64,000 bases of DNA from Chryseobacterium sp. Bi04. Its GTDB lineage: Bacteria; Bacteroidota; Bacteroidia; Flavobacteriales; Weeksellaceae. The stretch lies in assembly GCF_918698085.1 (NCBI RefSeq), contig NZ_CAKKLP010000001.1:124001-188000 (forward strand). The letters are read 5' to 3'. Below are positions 46,601-55,120 of the stretch, piece by piece (positions within the stretch are counted from its first letter, which is position 1; each line of letters begins with the position of its first letter). Made by a program: the position numbers and the translations under genes. A model generated the notes under the pieces. The model did not search any database. It was not told the DNA's origin and saw nothing but the letters and a program-made list of their open reading frames with translations.

Positions 46601-46672
46601 CGTCCACCTCTGTGCATTAAAACTGGACAGCCCAGCTGCTAGTGCACAAACTAGTAAAATTCTTTTTTTCAT
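43631..46672 (-). CDS. secreted reprolysin-like (M12B) metalloprotease with T9SS sorting domain
   Basis: A 1013-aa extracellular protease. Signal peptide MKKRILLVCALAAGLSSFNAQ; pro-region about 22-190; catalytic domain with the metzincin motif HEMGHQLGANH (about 352-362) and a downstream Met-turn region ITIMGYAG. Then two fibronectin type III-like repeats (PTGVSAIAADILKNTAVVGW and ETNYEVQVAAV), a GEVED domain (VEVWIDYNRNGVFE) and a T9SS type A tail (SIYPNPADTFVEV ... GMYVVTIKDE ... KLIKK). Typical of flavobacterial adhesive or nutrient-scavenging proteases. Monocistronic by its flanking terminators. Confidence 0.92.
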   Translation of the reverse strand: MKKRILLVCALAAGLSSFNAQRWTPASQRTSEIRKEVEVQHSYRLDLQSLRNVLKDAVETGKGAQAVIVSLPTAEGKIEKFAVYSDPVMEKSLADRYQLGSYMGVGVDDPSKYLRFSTSPTEMQSMIIKDGKFQFIEPITTDKQVYGVFYKTKRTEGEHGFECTTEEKSIKDIKSLEAYGRNTLSNINAGNTNRPASTKFRTYRLALAVTGEYTQKFDPNGGTANTVAQMNATMNRVNGIFQKDFGIKLIIQDLPNIIYTNPATDFYTPPVTQNDPSLNLQLQRMLTLEVGNANYDMGHVFNAAGGNGNAGGIGTTCNNPANTNSLAKGSAFTQMANPTGDAFDIDYVAHEMGHQLGANHTFSHNSEGSGVNIEPGGGTTIMGYAGITGDNVQNFTDAYFHYSSVNQVLNKLDSKTTCGVWQDITTNTAPVISPLTAYNIPKGTAYYLDAAATDADPIKYTWEQYDSADSYHSISGDSGWGYNSQGALTRSYFGTASGRRYFPSLPIVMSGKLTDKTKWETVSYIPRTLKYAVTVRDENATPMLVSAETTVNVKDDGPFKFKGLTEATVLYNNAANTISWDVVNTNAAPYNVANVKIEYTTDLVNGSSWTELVASTPNTGSYTGQIPSGVTGPIKLKISAIGNIFYAVSPKVTIGTAPTSTTDAPTGVSAIAADILKNTAVVGWNSVPGATYSINYRKAGVTNWTNTTSPTNSVLLSALEDETNYEVQVAAVVNSVPGTFSSNYTFKTKGLRTGADYCLMSTGGNSFANYALNSGLAKLNVANLAYLDATYKSIFRTYLDFSEDATKVINLTQGTQYTLSYIGIGNEIADDNYPDNVEVWIDYNRNGVFENTEKIGSNSATPDANSLHAGTMTFTVPGDTYSGDKTLRMRVANTSFVTASGPCSSPSYLEGGGIYSVGSFKDFPVKIAGNLAVGEVNNTKTSEVSIYPNPADTFVEVKNLKGKADYKIYSADGRLVQEGKIEGRINVASLIKGMYVVTIKDEKNTYNTKLIKK

Positions 46673-46755
46673 AATTACTTAATTGAATAAAAATTAGTAA
46701 ACTTTAAATATCCATCGTAAAAATACTAATTACAACTAAGGTAACATCGAAAAAA

Positions 46756-46784
46756 AACGACTAATTTTAATAAAATCAGCCGTT
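46756..46784 (-). terminator. intrinsic terminator of the prolyl oligopeptidase gene
   Basis: A 14-base-pair stem (AACGGCTGATTTTA / TTAAAATTAGTCGTT region, three G-T pairs) followed by eight T on the minus strand, about 25 bases past the stop codon. Confidence 0.85.
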
Positions 46785-46809
46785 TTTGTTATTTTTTATT
46801 ATTTATCTA

Positions 46810-48912
46810 TTATTTCTTAATTCCCATCTCATACAAAGCAAAAGATATAAGATCCGCATTTTCAGCAATCACTTGTTCTGTAGATCTTCCTGCCCCATGT
46901 CCTGCATTTTTTTCTATTCTTAATAAAATAGGATTTTTACACGCCTGCTTCTCCTGAAGCTCTGCTCCGAATTTGAATGAGTGAGCCGGAACTACCCTGT
47001 CATCATGATCACTTGTAATAATCATGGTAGATGGATAGCAAGTACCCACTTTTACGTTGTGAACCGGAGAATATGATTTAAGATATTCAAACATCTCTTT
47101 ATTGTCTTCTGCTGTACCATAATCGTATGCCCAACCGGCACCGGCAGTAAATTTATTATACCTCAACATATCCAAAACCCCTACTCCCGGGAATGCTACT
47201 TTTGCTAGGTCCGGACGGATAGTCATGGTAGCACCTACCAATAGTCCTCCGTTTGATCTTCCTGAAAGAGCCATATATTCTTTTGAAGTATAGCCTTTAC
47301 TTTGCAGGTATTCTCCAGCGGCAATAAAGTCTTCGAAAACGTTTTTTTTCTGCATTTTGGTTCCTGCATCATGCCATTTTTTTCCATATTCACCCCCACC
47401 GCGGATATTCGGAACGGCATAAATACCGCCATTTTCCATCCAGATGGCATTCACTACAGAGAAAGAAGGTTGTAAACTGATGTTGAAACCTCCATAAGAA
47501 TATAGAATAGTAGGGTTTTTACCATCAAGCTTAGTTCCTTTTTTATAATTAATCATCATAGGAACCTTTGTACCATCTTTAGAAGTATAGAATACCTGTT
47601 CCGAGACATAATCCTCAGGATTAAACTTCACTTTCGGCTTCTGGTATACGTCAGATTTACCGGAATCTACATTAAATTTATAAGTGGTTCCCGGTGTGAT
47701 ATAATTACTGAATGAATAATATACCTCTTTTTCCTTTTCTTTTCCTCCAAAACCGGAAATATTACCTTTTCCGGGAAGTGCTATTTCCCTGATTAATTTT
47801 CCTGTCTTATCAAATTGTTTTACCTGATCAATGGCATCAATCATATACGTAGCAAAGAAGTATCCTCCTCCCTGGGTAATCCCCAATACATTTTCTGTCT
47901 GTGGAATCACATCTTTCCATGTTTCAGGAGCCGGGTTTTTAATTGAGGTTTTCACAAGACGCATATTCGGAGCATCTTTATCCGTGAATATAAAAAGATC
48001 GTCACCTTGCGTATCTACAATACTGGCATTAATATCAAATCCTTTTGTAATCTGTACAAAGTCTCCTCCATTCTTTACATCTTTGATGTACAACTCATTT
48101 CCATTGGTTGCGTTGGCTGCAGAAATAATCAGAAATCTCTGATCTTCAGAAACACTTGCTCCCAGGTATCTTCTTGGGGTTTTCTCGCCACCGAAAATCA
48201 GCTTATCTTCAGACTGCCTGGTTCCCAATTTATGAAAATATACCTTATGTTTATCCGTCATCCCAGAAAGCACCGTTCCTTCTTTTGGTTTATCATAGCT
48301 TGAATAATAGAAACCTTCGTCTCCCTGCCACGAAATACCACTGAATTTCACATCCAGAAGGGTGTCATCAATCTGCTTTTTAGTGACCGCATCAATGATA
48401 ATAATCTTGTTCCAGTCACTTCCTCCTTCAGAGATAGAATAGGCTGCAAGGTTTCCTTTTTTGTTGAATGACAAGTTAGAAAGTGAAGTTGTTCCTTTTT
48501 CTGAAAATTTATTAGGATCTAAAAATACTTCTGTTGCTTTGGTTTTATTATTTGTTCTGTACAAAACAGACTGTGCCTGTAAACCATCATTCTTAGAATA
48601 ATATGTATAATCTCCTTCTTTGAAAGGGGCTGAAATTTTTTCATAATTCCAGATCTCTCTCAGTTGATCTTTAATTTTATCTCTGAATGGAATTTTTGAA
48701 AGATAATTCTGACTGTAAGCTACTTCTTCATCCACCCATTTTTTGGTAGGTGCCGAATCATTTTCCAAATCTCTGAAAGGATCAGCTACAGCACTCCCAA
48801 AATAGGTATCAGTCTGGCTTCCCTTTGATGCTTTAGGATAATTCATTTTTTGAGAATAAAAAGATGCTGAAAACAGAACTCCAGCAGTTAATAATAAAGG
48901 TTTAAAATTCAT
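46810..48912 (-). CDS. prolyl oligopeptidase, periplasmic
   Basis: S9A serine peptidase cutting short peptides after proline. The start is placed at the ATG giving MNFKPLLLTAGVLFSASF, a clean signal peptide; the six-residue upstream extension begins with TTG. The N-terminal seven-bladed propeller (about 40-420) is followed by the alpha/beta-hydrolase domain with nucleophile GRSNGG (Ser about 546), the Asp in SDHDDRV, and the His in NAGHGAG near the C-terminus (about 670). Length 700 aa is standard. It stands alone between two terminators. Confidence 0.95.
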   Translation of the reverse strand: MNFKPLLLTAGVLFSASFYSQKMNYPKASKGSQTDTYFGSAVADPFRDLENDSAPTKKWVDEEVAYSQNYLSKIPFRDKIKDQLREIWNYEKISAPFKEGDYTYYSKNDGLQAQSVLYRTNNKTKATEVFLDPNKFSEKGTTSLSNLSFNKKGNLAAYSISEGGSDWNKIIIIDAVTKKQIDDTLLDVKFSGISWQGDEGFYYSSYDKPKEGTVLSGMTDKHKVYFHKLGTRQSEDKLIFGGEKTPRRYLGASVSEDQRFLIISAANATNGNELYIKDVKNGGDFVQITKGFDINASIVDTQGDDLFIFTDKDAPNMRLVKTSIKNPAPETWKDVIPQTENVLGITQGGGYFFATYMIDAIDQVKQFDKTGKLIREIALPGKGNISGFGGKEKEKEVYYSFSNYITPGTTYKFNVDSGKSDVYQKPKVKFNPEDYVSEQVFYTSKDGTKVPMMINYKKGTKLDGKNPTILYSYGGFNISLQPSFSVVNAIWMENGGIYAVPNIRGGGEYGKKWHDAGTKMQKKNVFEDFIAAGEYLQSKGYTSKEYMALSGRSNGGLLVGATMTIRPDLAKVAFPGVGVLDMLRYNKFTAGAGWAYDYGTAEDNKEMFEYLKSYSPVHNVKVGTCYPSTMIITSDHDDRVVPAHSFKFGAELQEKQACKNPILLRIEKNAGHGAGRSTEQVIAENADLISFALYEMGIKK

Positions 48913-48956
48913 AGTGAACGGTTTTCTCAAAAATACGTAAAGTAGGCGAAATAAAA

Positions 48957-48982
48957 AAAGCCCCGAAAAAACAGGGCCTTTT
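48957..48982 (-). terminator. intrinsic terminator of the secreted 225-aa protein gene
   Basis: AAAGGCCCTG / CGGGGCTTT arms with one bulge around a T-rich loop, T-run on the minus side, 24 bases past the stop codon. Confidence 0.75.
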
Positions 48983-49005
48983 ACTCTTCAATACATTCTT
49001 GATCA

Positions 49006-49683
49006 TTATTCTTTTGATCCGAAACTGTCAAAATAGAAATCAGTCAGATTGGTAACAATCTCATCCGGACTACCGTTCCAGTAATATATTTTATTGTTTT
49101 CTTTAAGCTCATATAAACTAAACTCCTGATCAATGCTTACTGTTTTATCTGCATTTTTAAAATCCTGAACAGCCTGAACCAGATATTTTTTCAAATCTTC
49201 CGCTTTTACTTTCTGTGGATTTTCTGCAGGCTCCGGTGCTAATTTTGAAGGAACTTTAAAGCTTACATTATAGCTTACCTGAGCAATCTTTTGGTCTTTA
49301 ATATATTCATTAGCAACCACTTTCACATTTTTAACGGTAAGTTTTCCTTTTCTGAAGTTGTCAAACATCACTCTAAAGTAATCTTCAGCTTCTTTTTTAC
49401 AGGTTGAGGCTACTGTTTTAGGGAAAGCTGTCAGGAAGTTTTCTGCAGTCGTCTTAATCATTTCTTCAGAGGTTTCTTTAAAGTTAACCTGATAAGCATC
49501 CTGCCCTTCTACCGTAGGTCTTAAATAATCATTAAGCTTACCAATTGAAGCATCGTCGTTATTTACAAAAGCGCCAAAAAATAATTCAAAAGCTTCTGCC
49601 GGCTTTTTTACTTCTGTCTGAGCTGTAGCGTAGTTACCCAGCATGGTAAGTAATACAAATAAAATAATTTTGTAGTTTTTCAT
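49006..49683 (-). CDS. secreted protein of unknown function, 225 aa
   Basis: Sec signal peptide (MKNYKIILFVLLTMLGNYATAQ, cleavage probably after ATAQ), so the product is exported. The mature part starts KKPAEAFELFFGAFVNND, resembling the beginning of an NTF2-like fold, and contains many Lys/Asp; no catalytic motif is seen. It lies between prfA (upstream, same strand, with a terminator in the gap) and the prolyl oligopeptidase gene, and is followed by its own hairpin. Function unknown. Similar in size and start to the protein at 9016-9639. Confidence 0.7.
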   Translation of the reverse strand: MKNYKIILFVLLTMLGNYATAQTEVKKPAEAFELFFGAFVNNDDASIGKLNDYLRPTVEGQDAYQVNFKETSEEMIKTTAENFLTAFPKTVASTCKKEAEDYFRVMFDNFRKGKLTVKNVKVVANEYIKDQKIAQVSYNVSFKVPSKLAPEPAENPQKVKAEDLKKYLVQAVQDFKNADKTVSIDQEFSLYELKENNKIYYWNGSPDEIVTNLTDFYFDSFGSKE

Positions 49684-49721
49684 AGTTCGATTTTATGATA
49701 TGTTGTTGATTTGGAAAAAAC

Positions 49722-49747
49722 AAAGCCTCCAAAAAATCGGAGGCTTT
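49722..49747 (-). terminator. intrinsic terminator of prfA
   Basis: Nine-base arms AAAGCCTCC / GGAGGCTTT around an A-rich loop; 19 bases past the prfA stop. Confidence 0.85.
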
Positions 49748-49766
49748 ACTTTTATTTTTAAATATT

Positions 49767-50852
49767 TTAATAATTTTCTTCTTCTCCTTTCATCTTTTCT
49801 GCATTTTCCGCCATGATTACAGCATCTATCATTTCTGCAATATCTCCATTCATATAGGCATCAAGATTATACATAGATTTATTGATTCTATGATCCGTTA
49901 CTCTTCCCTGGGGGTAATTGTATGTTTTGATTTTTGCAGAACGGTCTCCTGTAGAAACCATTGTTTTTCTCTGAGCGGCAATATCTCCCTGAACTTCCTG
50001 CAATTTGATATCATATAATTTGGCACGAAGCATTTCCATTGCCAATTCACGGTTAGCGAGCTGAGAACGGGCCTGCTGACAAACCACTACAAGACCTGAA
50101 GGCTTGTGTGTAAGCTGAACTTTAGTTTCAACCTTGTTAACGTTCTGACCTCCGGCACCTCCTGAACGTGAAGTCTGCATTTCAATATCAGCCGGGTTAA
50201 TCTCTACATCCACTTCTTCAGCTTCAGGTAAAACAGCAATGGTAATGGCAGAGGTATGAACTCTTCCCTGAGATTCTGTTTCCGGTACACGCTGTACACG
50301 GTGAACTCCTGATTCGAATTTCATAATTCCGTAAACACCTTCACCTTCCACCTTCATGATCAGTTCTTTGTAGCCTTTTGCAGCTTCATTAGAATCTGTC
50401 ACTTCATGTCTCCATCCTTTTGTTTTAAAGTACATGGAGTACATTCTGTAGATATCTTCCACAAAAATAGCTGCTTCATCACCTCCGGTTCCGGCACGTA
50501 ATTCTACAATAATGTTTTTATCATCTGCAGGATCTTTAGGAATAAGCAATACTTTCAGCTCTTCCTCCAAACCGGGAATCTTAGCCTGGGCTTCTAATTT
50601 TTCTTCTTTTGCAAGATCTACCAAATCTCTATCCGAACCATCAGCAATGATCTCATCAGATTCTTCAATAGCATCCAAGGCTCCTTTGTACTGATCATAA
50701 ACCTTTACAATTTTACCCAAATCACTATATTCTTTGTTCAAAGAAGAATATCTTTTTTGGTCTGAAATGACATCAGGCTGTATAATAAGGTCTGCAACCT
50801 CATTATATCTCTGTTTTATAGCTTCTAATTTTGGAATTAATGATTTAGACAT
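49767..50852 (-). CDS. prfA: peptide chain release factor 1
   Basis: Recognises UAA/UAG stop codons and triggers peptide release. The codon-recognition tripeptide of RF1 (usually PxT) is seen as PET within [10 protein letters not shown], and the GGQ loop is in [15 protein letters not shown]-terminal helical domain 1 begins [16 protein letters not shown]. The 361-aa length is standard; no frameshift is involved (that is a feature of RF2). The prmC methyltransferase is not next to it. This is distinct from the PrfH homologue at 37433-38131. Confidence 0.97.
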   Translation of the reverse strand: MSKSLIPKLEAIKQRYNEVADLIIQPDVISDQKRYSSLNKEYSDLGKIVKVYDQYKGALDAIEESDEIIADGSDRDLVDLAKEEKLEAQAKIPGLEEELKVLLIPKDPADDKNIIVELRAGTGGDEAAIFVEDIYRMYSMYFKTKGWRHEVTDSNEAAKGYKELIMKVEGEGVYGIMKFESGVHRVQRVPETESQGRVHTSAITIAVLPEAEEVDVEINPADIEMQTSRSGGAGGQNVNKVETKVQLTHKPSGLVVVCQQARSQLANRELAMEMLRAKLYDIKLQEVQGDIAAQRKTMVSTGDRSAKIKTYNYPQGRVTDHRINKSMYNLDAYMNGDIAEMIDAVIMAENAEKMKGEEENY

Positions 50853-50968
50853 TATAGAATTTTTGTGGGTGCAAAGATAAGGATTATTAATTCAAAATTA
50901 AAATTACAAATCAGCATAAATTTTTGAACAATAGAGTACAATATCAGAAGGTCAATTTACAAATTCAC

Positions 50969-52297
50969 TTATTCACTTTTGGAATCATCAGTTTCCGGCT
51001 TACTCCTTTTAGAAAGTTTTCTATCGATTAAGTACAATGTAATTCCTACTGCTACAATTCCCAACCCAATACAACTTTCCTTAGGATTGTGAATCAAAGT
51101 AAAATAAAGGATATAAATACTGAACAGTAAAAAAACAGTGGGGAAAATATAAAAAGCATTGGATTTAAATATTTTCTGGTCTTCTTTTTTAAGAAAATAT
51201 ACTGTAGAAATAGCCAGACTGGCAAATAACTGAAGAATGAATGCTGTATAAACGAAAATCTCTTTAAAACTTCCTGTTAAAATAATTACCGAAGCAATAA
51301 CAGCATGAGCAAAAACAGCTCTTACCGGGATTCCTTTTTTATTGCCTGCTGAAAGAGGCTTCCACAGATAAGTATCCTTCGCAAAAGCCTGAGTAAGCCT
51401 CGAACCTACCCATAAATAGCCACTAATGGTTGCAATCAGTTGTAAGGCAATAAAGATATTCACTATTTTTCCAAAAGCAGAGCCCAGCATATTAACCGCA
51501 GCTTCACCCATTACATCCTCTTTTCCTGCCAACTGATCCACTGAAGCGTGCTTCAGCATAATGTAGTTGACTAAAATATAGCTTACTGTCACAAAAACAG
51601 TTCCTATAATCAGAGATTTGGGAAGGTTTTTCTGTACATCCTTGATTTCTCCGGCAATATAAGATGCTGAATTCCAACCGGTATATGAATAGGTAACAAA
51701 AACCAGAGAAGTAGCAAAAGCAGGAAGCATGATTTCATTCTGCCAGCTGTCACTGAAGTTAAGACTATTTCCCATTTGGGCAGATTCTGAAAGTCCTACA
51801 CCCAAAATAACCAAAACGATAATAAAAGTGATTTTGATTAACGTGAAAAAATTATGAAATCTACTTGAAGCTTTTAAACTAAAGGATAAGGCAGCCGCTA
51901 CGATAAAAATCACTGCGATGGCAAAACCATTTCCAAACGTGTATTGAAATACTGAGAGATATTTTGACATGGCTAACGCCGCTAAAGCCACCGGGGAAGA
52001 GAAACCAATAATCAAAGATATCCAGCTGATAAGGTATCCGAATAACGGATGATAGGTTTCTTTGAGATAGATGAAATCACCCCCATTTCCTTTAAAATGA
52101 GATCCTAATTCGGCATAGCAAAAAGCCCCGAATAATGCCAGAATTCCACCAATACTCCATAGCAGAAAAATGCTGTAGGTATTTGTAATATCAGACAATT
52201 GAAATCCCAGTGTTGTAAAAATTCCGGTTCCTATCATATTGGAAACCACAATAGCTGCAGCTGTTTTCCAGCCGATCTGATGTGAAGGAGTATTCAT
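50969..52297 (-). CDS. APC-family amino acid permease
   Basis: Inner-membrane amino acid transporter of about 12 helices (442 aa), with the APC signature near the N-terminus VSNMIGTGIFTTLGF and a Gly-rich second helix; the segment around FVTYSYTGWNSASYIAGEIKD is another hallmark. It starts six bases after the TonB-receptor stop codon, so the two are co-transcribed under the SAM-I riboswitch located upstream of the receptor. That regulation makes methionine (or a precursor or derivative) the most likely substrate; the sequence alone does not prove it. The C-terminus is basic and polar (KLSKRSKPETD). Confidence 0.9.
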   Translation of the reverse strand: MNTPSHQIGWKTAAAIVVSNMIGTGIFTTLGFQLSDITNTYSIFLLWSIGGILALFGAFCYAELGSHFKGNGGDFIYLKETYHPLFGYLISWISLIIGFSSPVALAALAMSKYLSVFQYTFGNGFAIAVIFIVAAALSFSLKASSRFHNFFTLIKITFIIVLVILGVGLSESAQMGNSLNFSDSWQNEIMLPAFATSLVFVTYSYTGWNSASYIAGEIKDVQKNLPKSLIIGTVFVTVSYILVNYIMLKHASVDQLAGKEDVMGEAAVNMLGSAFGKIVNIFIALQLIATISGYLWVGSRLTQAFAKDTYLWKPLSAGNKKGIPVRAVFAHAVIASVIILTGSFKEIFVYTAFILQLFASLAISTVYFLKKEDQKIFKSNAFYIFPTVFLLFSIYILYFTLIHNPKESCIGLGIVAVGITLYLIDRKLSKRSKPETDDSKSE

Positions 52298-52303
52298 TGA
52301 TGA

Positions 52304-54748
52304 TTAAAAATTAAAATTAAGCCTTCCGAAGAAATAGCTACCCAAAGTTCCCATTTGTACAGGAGCATACTTAAATACTCCATAATATGAATTTTCATAA
52401 ATCTGACGATCAGGGAATACATCAAAGACATTATTAGCACCTACGGTAAAGTTGATATTTTTTGTAATATCATATCCTACACTGACATCTGTAATCACCT
52501 TCGGCGAAAATTCCTGAACGCTTCCAAAAGGATATCCGTCCCTTATTACTTTACCAAAATAGGTATTTCTTACGAGAAAATTAAACTTTCCAATTCCATA
52601 ATTCAATCCTAATGAGGCCTTTGTTTTGGGTGATAAAGTTTCAATAATATTGATCTGATCGGGTCCAAAAAATTCATTCTGAGGAGTTTCTAAGTTTTGA
52701 GGAAAATGAAAATCTGTAATTTTTGTTTCTGTATAATTTCCGGCAAGGTTTATATTAAGGTTTCCGCCTTCCAACTTCCAGTCATAGGAAATAACCAGAT
52801 CCACTCCTTTGGTTTCGGTATCAATAGCATTAGCAAAAAATCTTCCGCTTTCGACCTCTTTTCCCACGCCTACTACATCAGGGTCTGATAACCTGGAATC
52901 TGTAATATTACTTGTAATGACAATCCTGTCTTTCACTTTAATGAAGTATCCGTCTAAAGTAATGAATAGGCCTTTCACCGGCTTTAAAGTAAATCCAACG
53001 CTTCCATTGACAGAGGTTTCCTGTTTTAGCTTATCAAATCCAAGCACCTGTGCAGCTTTACTGTCATTATTAAAAATCCCTTTGGTTACAATCGTAGATC
53101 CTGAAGTTGAAATATCTGCATAAGAATTATTGAAATACTGCTGCTGTAGGGAAGGAGCTCTGAAACCTGTTCCTACTGCTGCTCTTACAGCATAATTTTT
53201 TATAAACTCATACCGTACGGCTAGTTTTCCATTCAGGGTATTTCCAAAATCAGAATAGTTTTCAAACCTTGCTGCTGCATTAATATTCAGCTTTTTATCC
53301 AAATCATAAGATATATCAGCATATACCGCTGTAGAATGCCTGTCTTTTTTTAAAGTATTATCCGGTGAAAAGCCAATGAATGATTGCGATCCTCCTGCTC
53401 CGATCACTGTTGATCCCGTACCAGCTACATTTCCGTTAACATCATACTGAGTATAAGATGCAGGATCTCCGGATTTGATCTGATATTGTTCAAATCTGAA
53501 TTCACCTCCAAATGCTATATTAATCCGGTTTATATTTTTAGAAACGTCAAGATTAAGGGTATTTTGCAGAAAACTGTGTGCTCCGGCATAAAATCGGGTC
53601 GGCGATTTTGCTCCTAAAGAAGCATTATTCGTATTGCTTACATTATAATTGAACGTATTGTTTCCAAATGTATTGCTTACATCAAAAAGCCAGTTGTTTA
53701 CATTATATTTTGCTCCGACGGCATAAGAGATATCATATACCTGAGATCCAAGCTCCGCCTGAAATCCATTGGGATAAATGGATGAAACAACATTAAACTT
53801 TTCACTGGGAAGCCTTCTGAAACCATATCCTTTTCCCTCTTTAATACTGAAGCCTCCAAAGGAATAAAGTTTAAAATTGTCATTAAAAGGATATTCTGAA
53901 TTAAAAAACAGCTGCGCCTGCTTGATCTGTGCATCTCCGATCTGAAAGTTGAAATCGTCACGGGTTAAACCTCTTTTTTTAATTTCCTCATCATCTGCAG
54001 CTCTTGCGGCCTCAGGATCATCAGCGAAAGGATACGCAAAATTATTTCCGAAAATATCTAAATCATGATTTTGAGTCCTTGTTGTTTTTCCTCTGTGGCT
54101 TAGCTGTAACGAAAGATTGACGTAACCTTCTTTTTTTCCTAATGATGCCCCGTAATTAACTCCTGCCTGGTAGGTGTCCCCATCATTCCTTCCGCTTAAT
54201 CCGTAGGTAATACTTGCTGATGCGCCTGCATTCTTTTTGAGAATAATATTGATTACTCCCGCAATGGCATCAGAACCATACTGTGCCGCTGCTCCATCTC
54301 TTAATACTTCAATTTTTTCAATAGCAATAACAGGAATTGTACTCAAATCTGTTCCCACAGAACCATTTCCAACTGTATTCTGATAGTTGACCAAAGAAGT
54401 GGTATGTCTTCTTTTCCCATTAACCAATACTAAGACCTGATCCGGGCCCATTCCTCTCAATGCCACTGGATCAATATGTTCGGTTCCGTCAGAAGCAGAC
54501 TGTCTTACGGAATTAAATGAGGGAATGACATAGTTCAATAAATCCTGAACCGTTATTTGTGGGGATGCTTTCTGTATTTTATCGATATTAATAACATCTA
54601 CAGGAACCGGCGTCTCTAGTTTTGTCCTTTTAACATTTCGGTTGCCTACGATGATAATATCTTCAATTTGTTTTCCTTTTTCTTCCTGTTCCTGGGCAGC
54701 GATCCCAATGGCACCAAGCAATAATACAGCTATGCTTACTTTTTTCAT
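52304..54748 (-). CDS. TonB-dependent outer-membrane receptor under SAM-riboswitch control
   Basis: An 814-aa outer-membrane receptor. The start is placed at the ATG giving MKKVSIAVLLLGAIGIAAQ (signal peptide); a TTG five codons upstream is unlikely. A TonB-box/plug domain follows (IEDIIIVGNRN ... PVPVDVINIDKIQ ... PVALRGMGPDQVLVLVNGKRRH ... VLRDGAAAQYGSDAIAGVINIIL), then the 22-strand barrel ending in FFGRLNFNF. There is no N-terminal carboxypeptidase-D-like domain and no SusD partner, so the system is unlike glycan uptake systems. Under SAM control together with the APC permease, it may import methionine or a sulfur or cobalamin compound. Confidence 0.93.
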   Translation of the reverse strand: MKKVSIAVLLLGAIGIAAQEQEEKGKQIEDIIIVGNRNVKRTKLETPVPVDVINIDKIQKASPQITVQDLLNYVIPSFNSVRQSASDGTEHIDPVALRGMGPDQVLVLVNGKRRHTTSLVNYQNTVGNGSVGTDLSTIPVIAIEKIEVLRDGAAAQYGSDAIAGVINIILKKNAGASASITYGLSGRNDGDTYQAGVNYGASLGKKEGYVNLSLQLSHRGKTTRTQNHDLDIFGNNFAYPFADDPEAARAADDEEIKKRGLTRDDFNFQIGDAQIKQAQLFFNSEYPFNDNFKLYSFGGFSIKEGKGYGFRRLPSEKFNVVSSIYPNGFQAELGSQVYDISYAVGAKYNVNNWLFDVSNTFGNNTFNYNVSNTNNASLGAKSPTRFYAGAHSFLQNTLNLDVSKNINRINIAFGGEFRFEQYQIKSGDPASYTQYDVNGNVAGTGSTVIGAGGSQSFIGFSPDNTLKKDRHSTAVYADISYDLDKKLNINAAARFENYSDFGNTLNGKLAVRYEFIKNYAVRAAVGTGFRAPSLQQQYFNNSYADISTSGSTIVTKGIFNNDSKAAQVLGFDKLKQETSVNGSVGFTLKPVKGLFITLDGYFIKVKDRIVITSNITDSRLSDPDVVGVGKEVESGRFFANAIDTETKGVDLVISYDWKLEGGNLNINLAGNYTETKITDFHFPQNLETPQNEFFGPDQINIIETLSPKTKASLGLNYGIGKFNFLVRNTYFGKVIRDGYPFGSVQEFSPKVITDVSVGYDITKNINFTVGANNVFDVFPDRQIYENSYYGVFKYAPVQMGTLGSYFFGRLNFNF

Positions 54749-54845
54749 CTTTTGTTCCTGCAAAAATTATTATACATTCCGAGAATCAATCCTCAGACAC
54801 ACAAGACTTCAAGAAATGGAATTCATATAAGAATATTGACTTCAA

Positions 54846-54945
54846 TTATCTCCCCCATCGGGTTGGAATTAGCACCTTTACACTGTTGGAATTGTGTAGG
54901 TTGCTAAGGTTTCTTTGGGCCAAATCCCTCCACCTTTCTTGATAA
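54846..54945 (-). promoter_or_regulatory. SAM-I riboswitch (S-box) aptamer
   Basis: On the minus strand, core elements of the S-box aptamer are seen in order: GGAGGGATTTGGCCC, AAAGAAACCTTAGCAACC, a variable hairpin, AAGGTGCTAATTCCAA, and the closing GGGGGAGATAA that pairs with TTATC at the 5' end (P1). It lies about 100 bases before the TonB-receptor start. When SAM is bound, expression is expected to fall. A weak hairpin (CTGAG / CTCGG) between the aptamer and the start codon could belong to the expression platform. Confidence 0.93.
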
Positions 54946-54953
54946 ATCTACTG

Positions 54954-54984
54954 CAAAAGTAGACTATTTTTTTCAATATGCAAA
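54954..54984 (-). promoter_or_regulatory. promoter of the SAM-regulated operon
   Basis: TTTG (54981-54984) and TACTTTTG (54954-54961) on the minus strand, separated by 19 bases, fit the Bacteroidota consensus closely. Transcription would begin about ten bases later, just at the 5' edge of the SAM aptamer. Confidence 0.7.
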
Positions 54985-55019
54985 AGCCGTTTTTACTATT
55001 CATACATGATAAATAAAAA

Positions 55020-55045
55020 AGGCTTATGAAAAATTTCATAAGCCT
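55020..55045 (-). terminator. intrinsic terminator of the FISUMP protein gene
   Basis: Twelve-base arms AGGCTTATGAAA / TTTCATAAGCCT, only two bases in the loop, T-run on the minus side; about 75 bases past the stop codon. It separates this gene from the SAM operon. Confidence 0.8.
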
Positions 55046-55120
55046 CCCTAATAAAAGTAATTGTAATTAAAGTGAACTATTTTAAGCAAAAGAAATACAA
55101 TGATTCTACAAGCAGACTGC

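Larger units (their letters stand above)
54749..55120. other. gap summary: SAM riboswitch region
   Basis: 372 bases containing the FISUMP-gene terminator, the operon promoter and the SAM-I aptamer. Nothing else recognisable between the aptamer and the receptor start apart from one weak hairpin. Confidence 0.8.

Noticed and set aside
49006-49683. Paralogy with the secreted protein at 9016-9639
   Set aside because: Only similar length and signal peptide; the mature parts show no convincing shared motif by eye.
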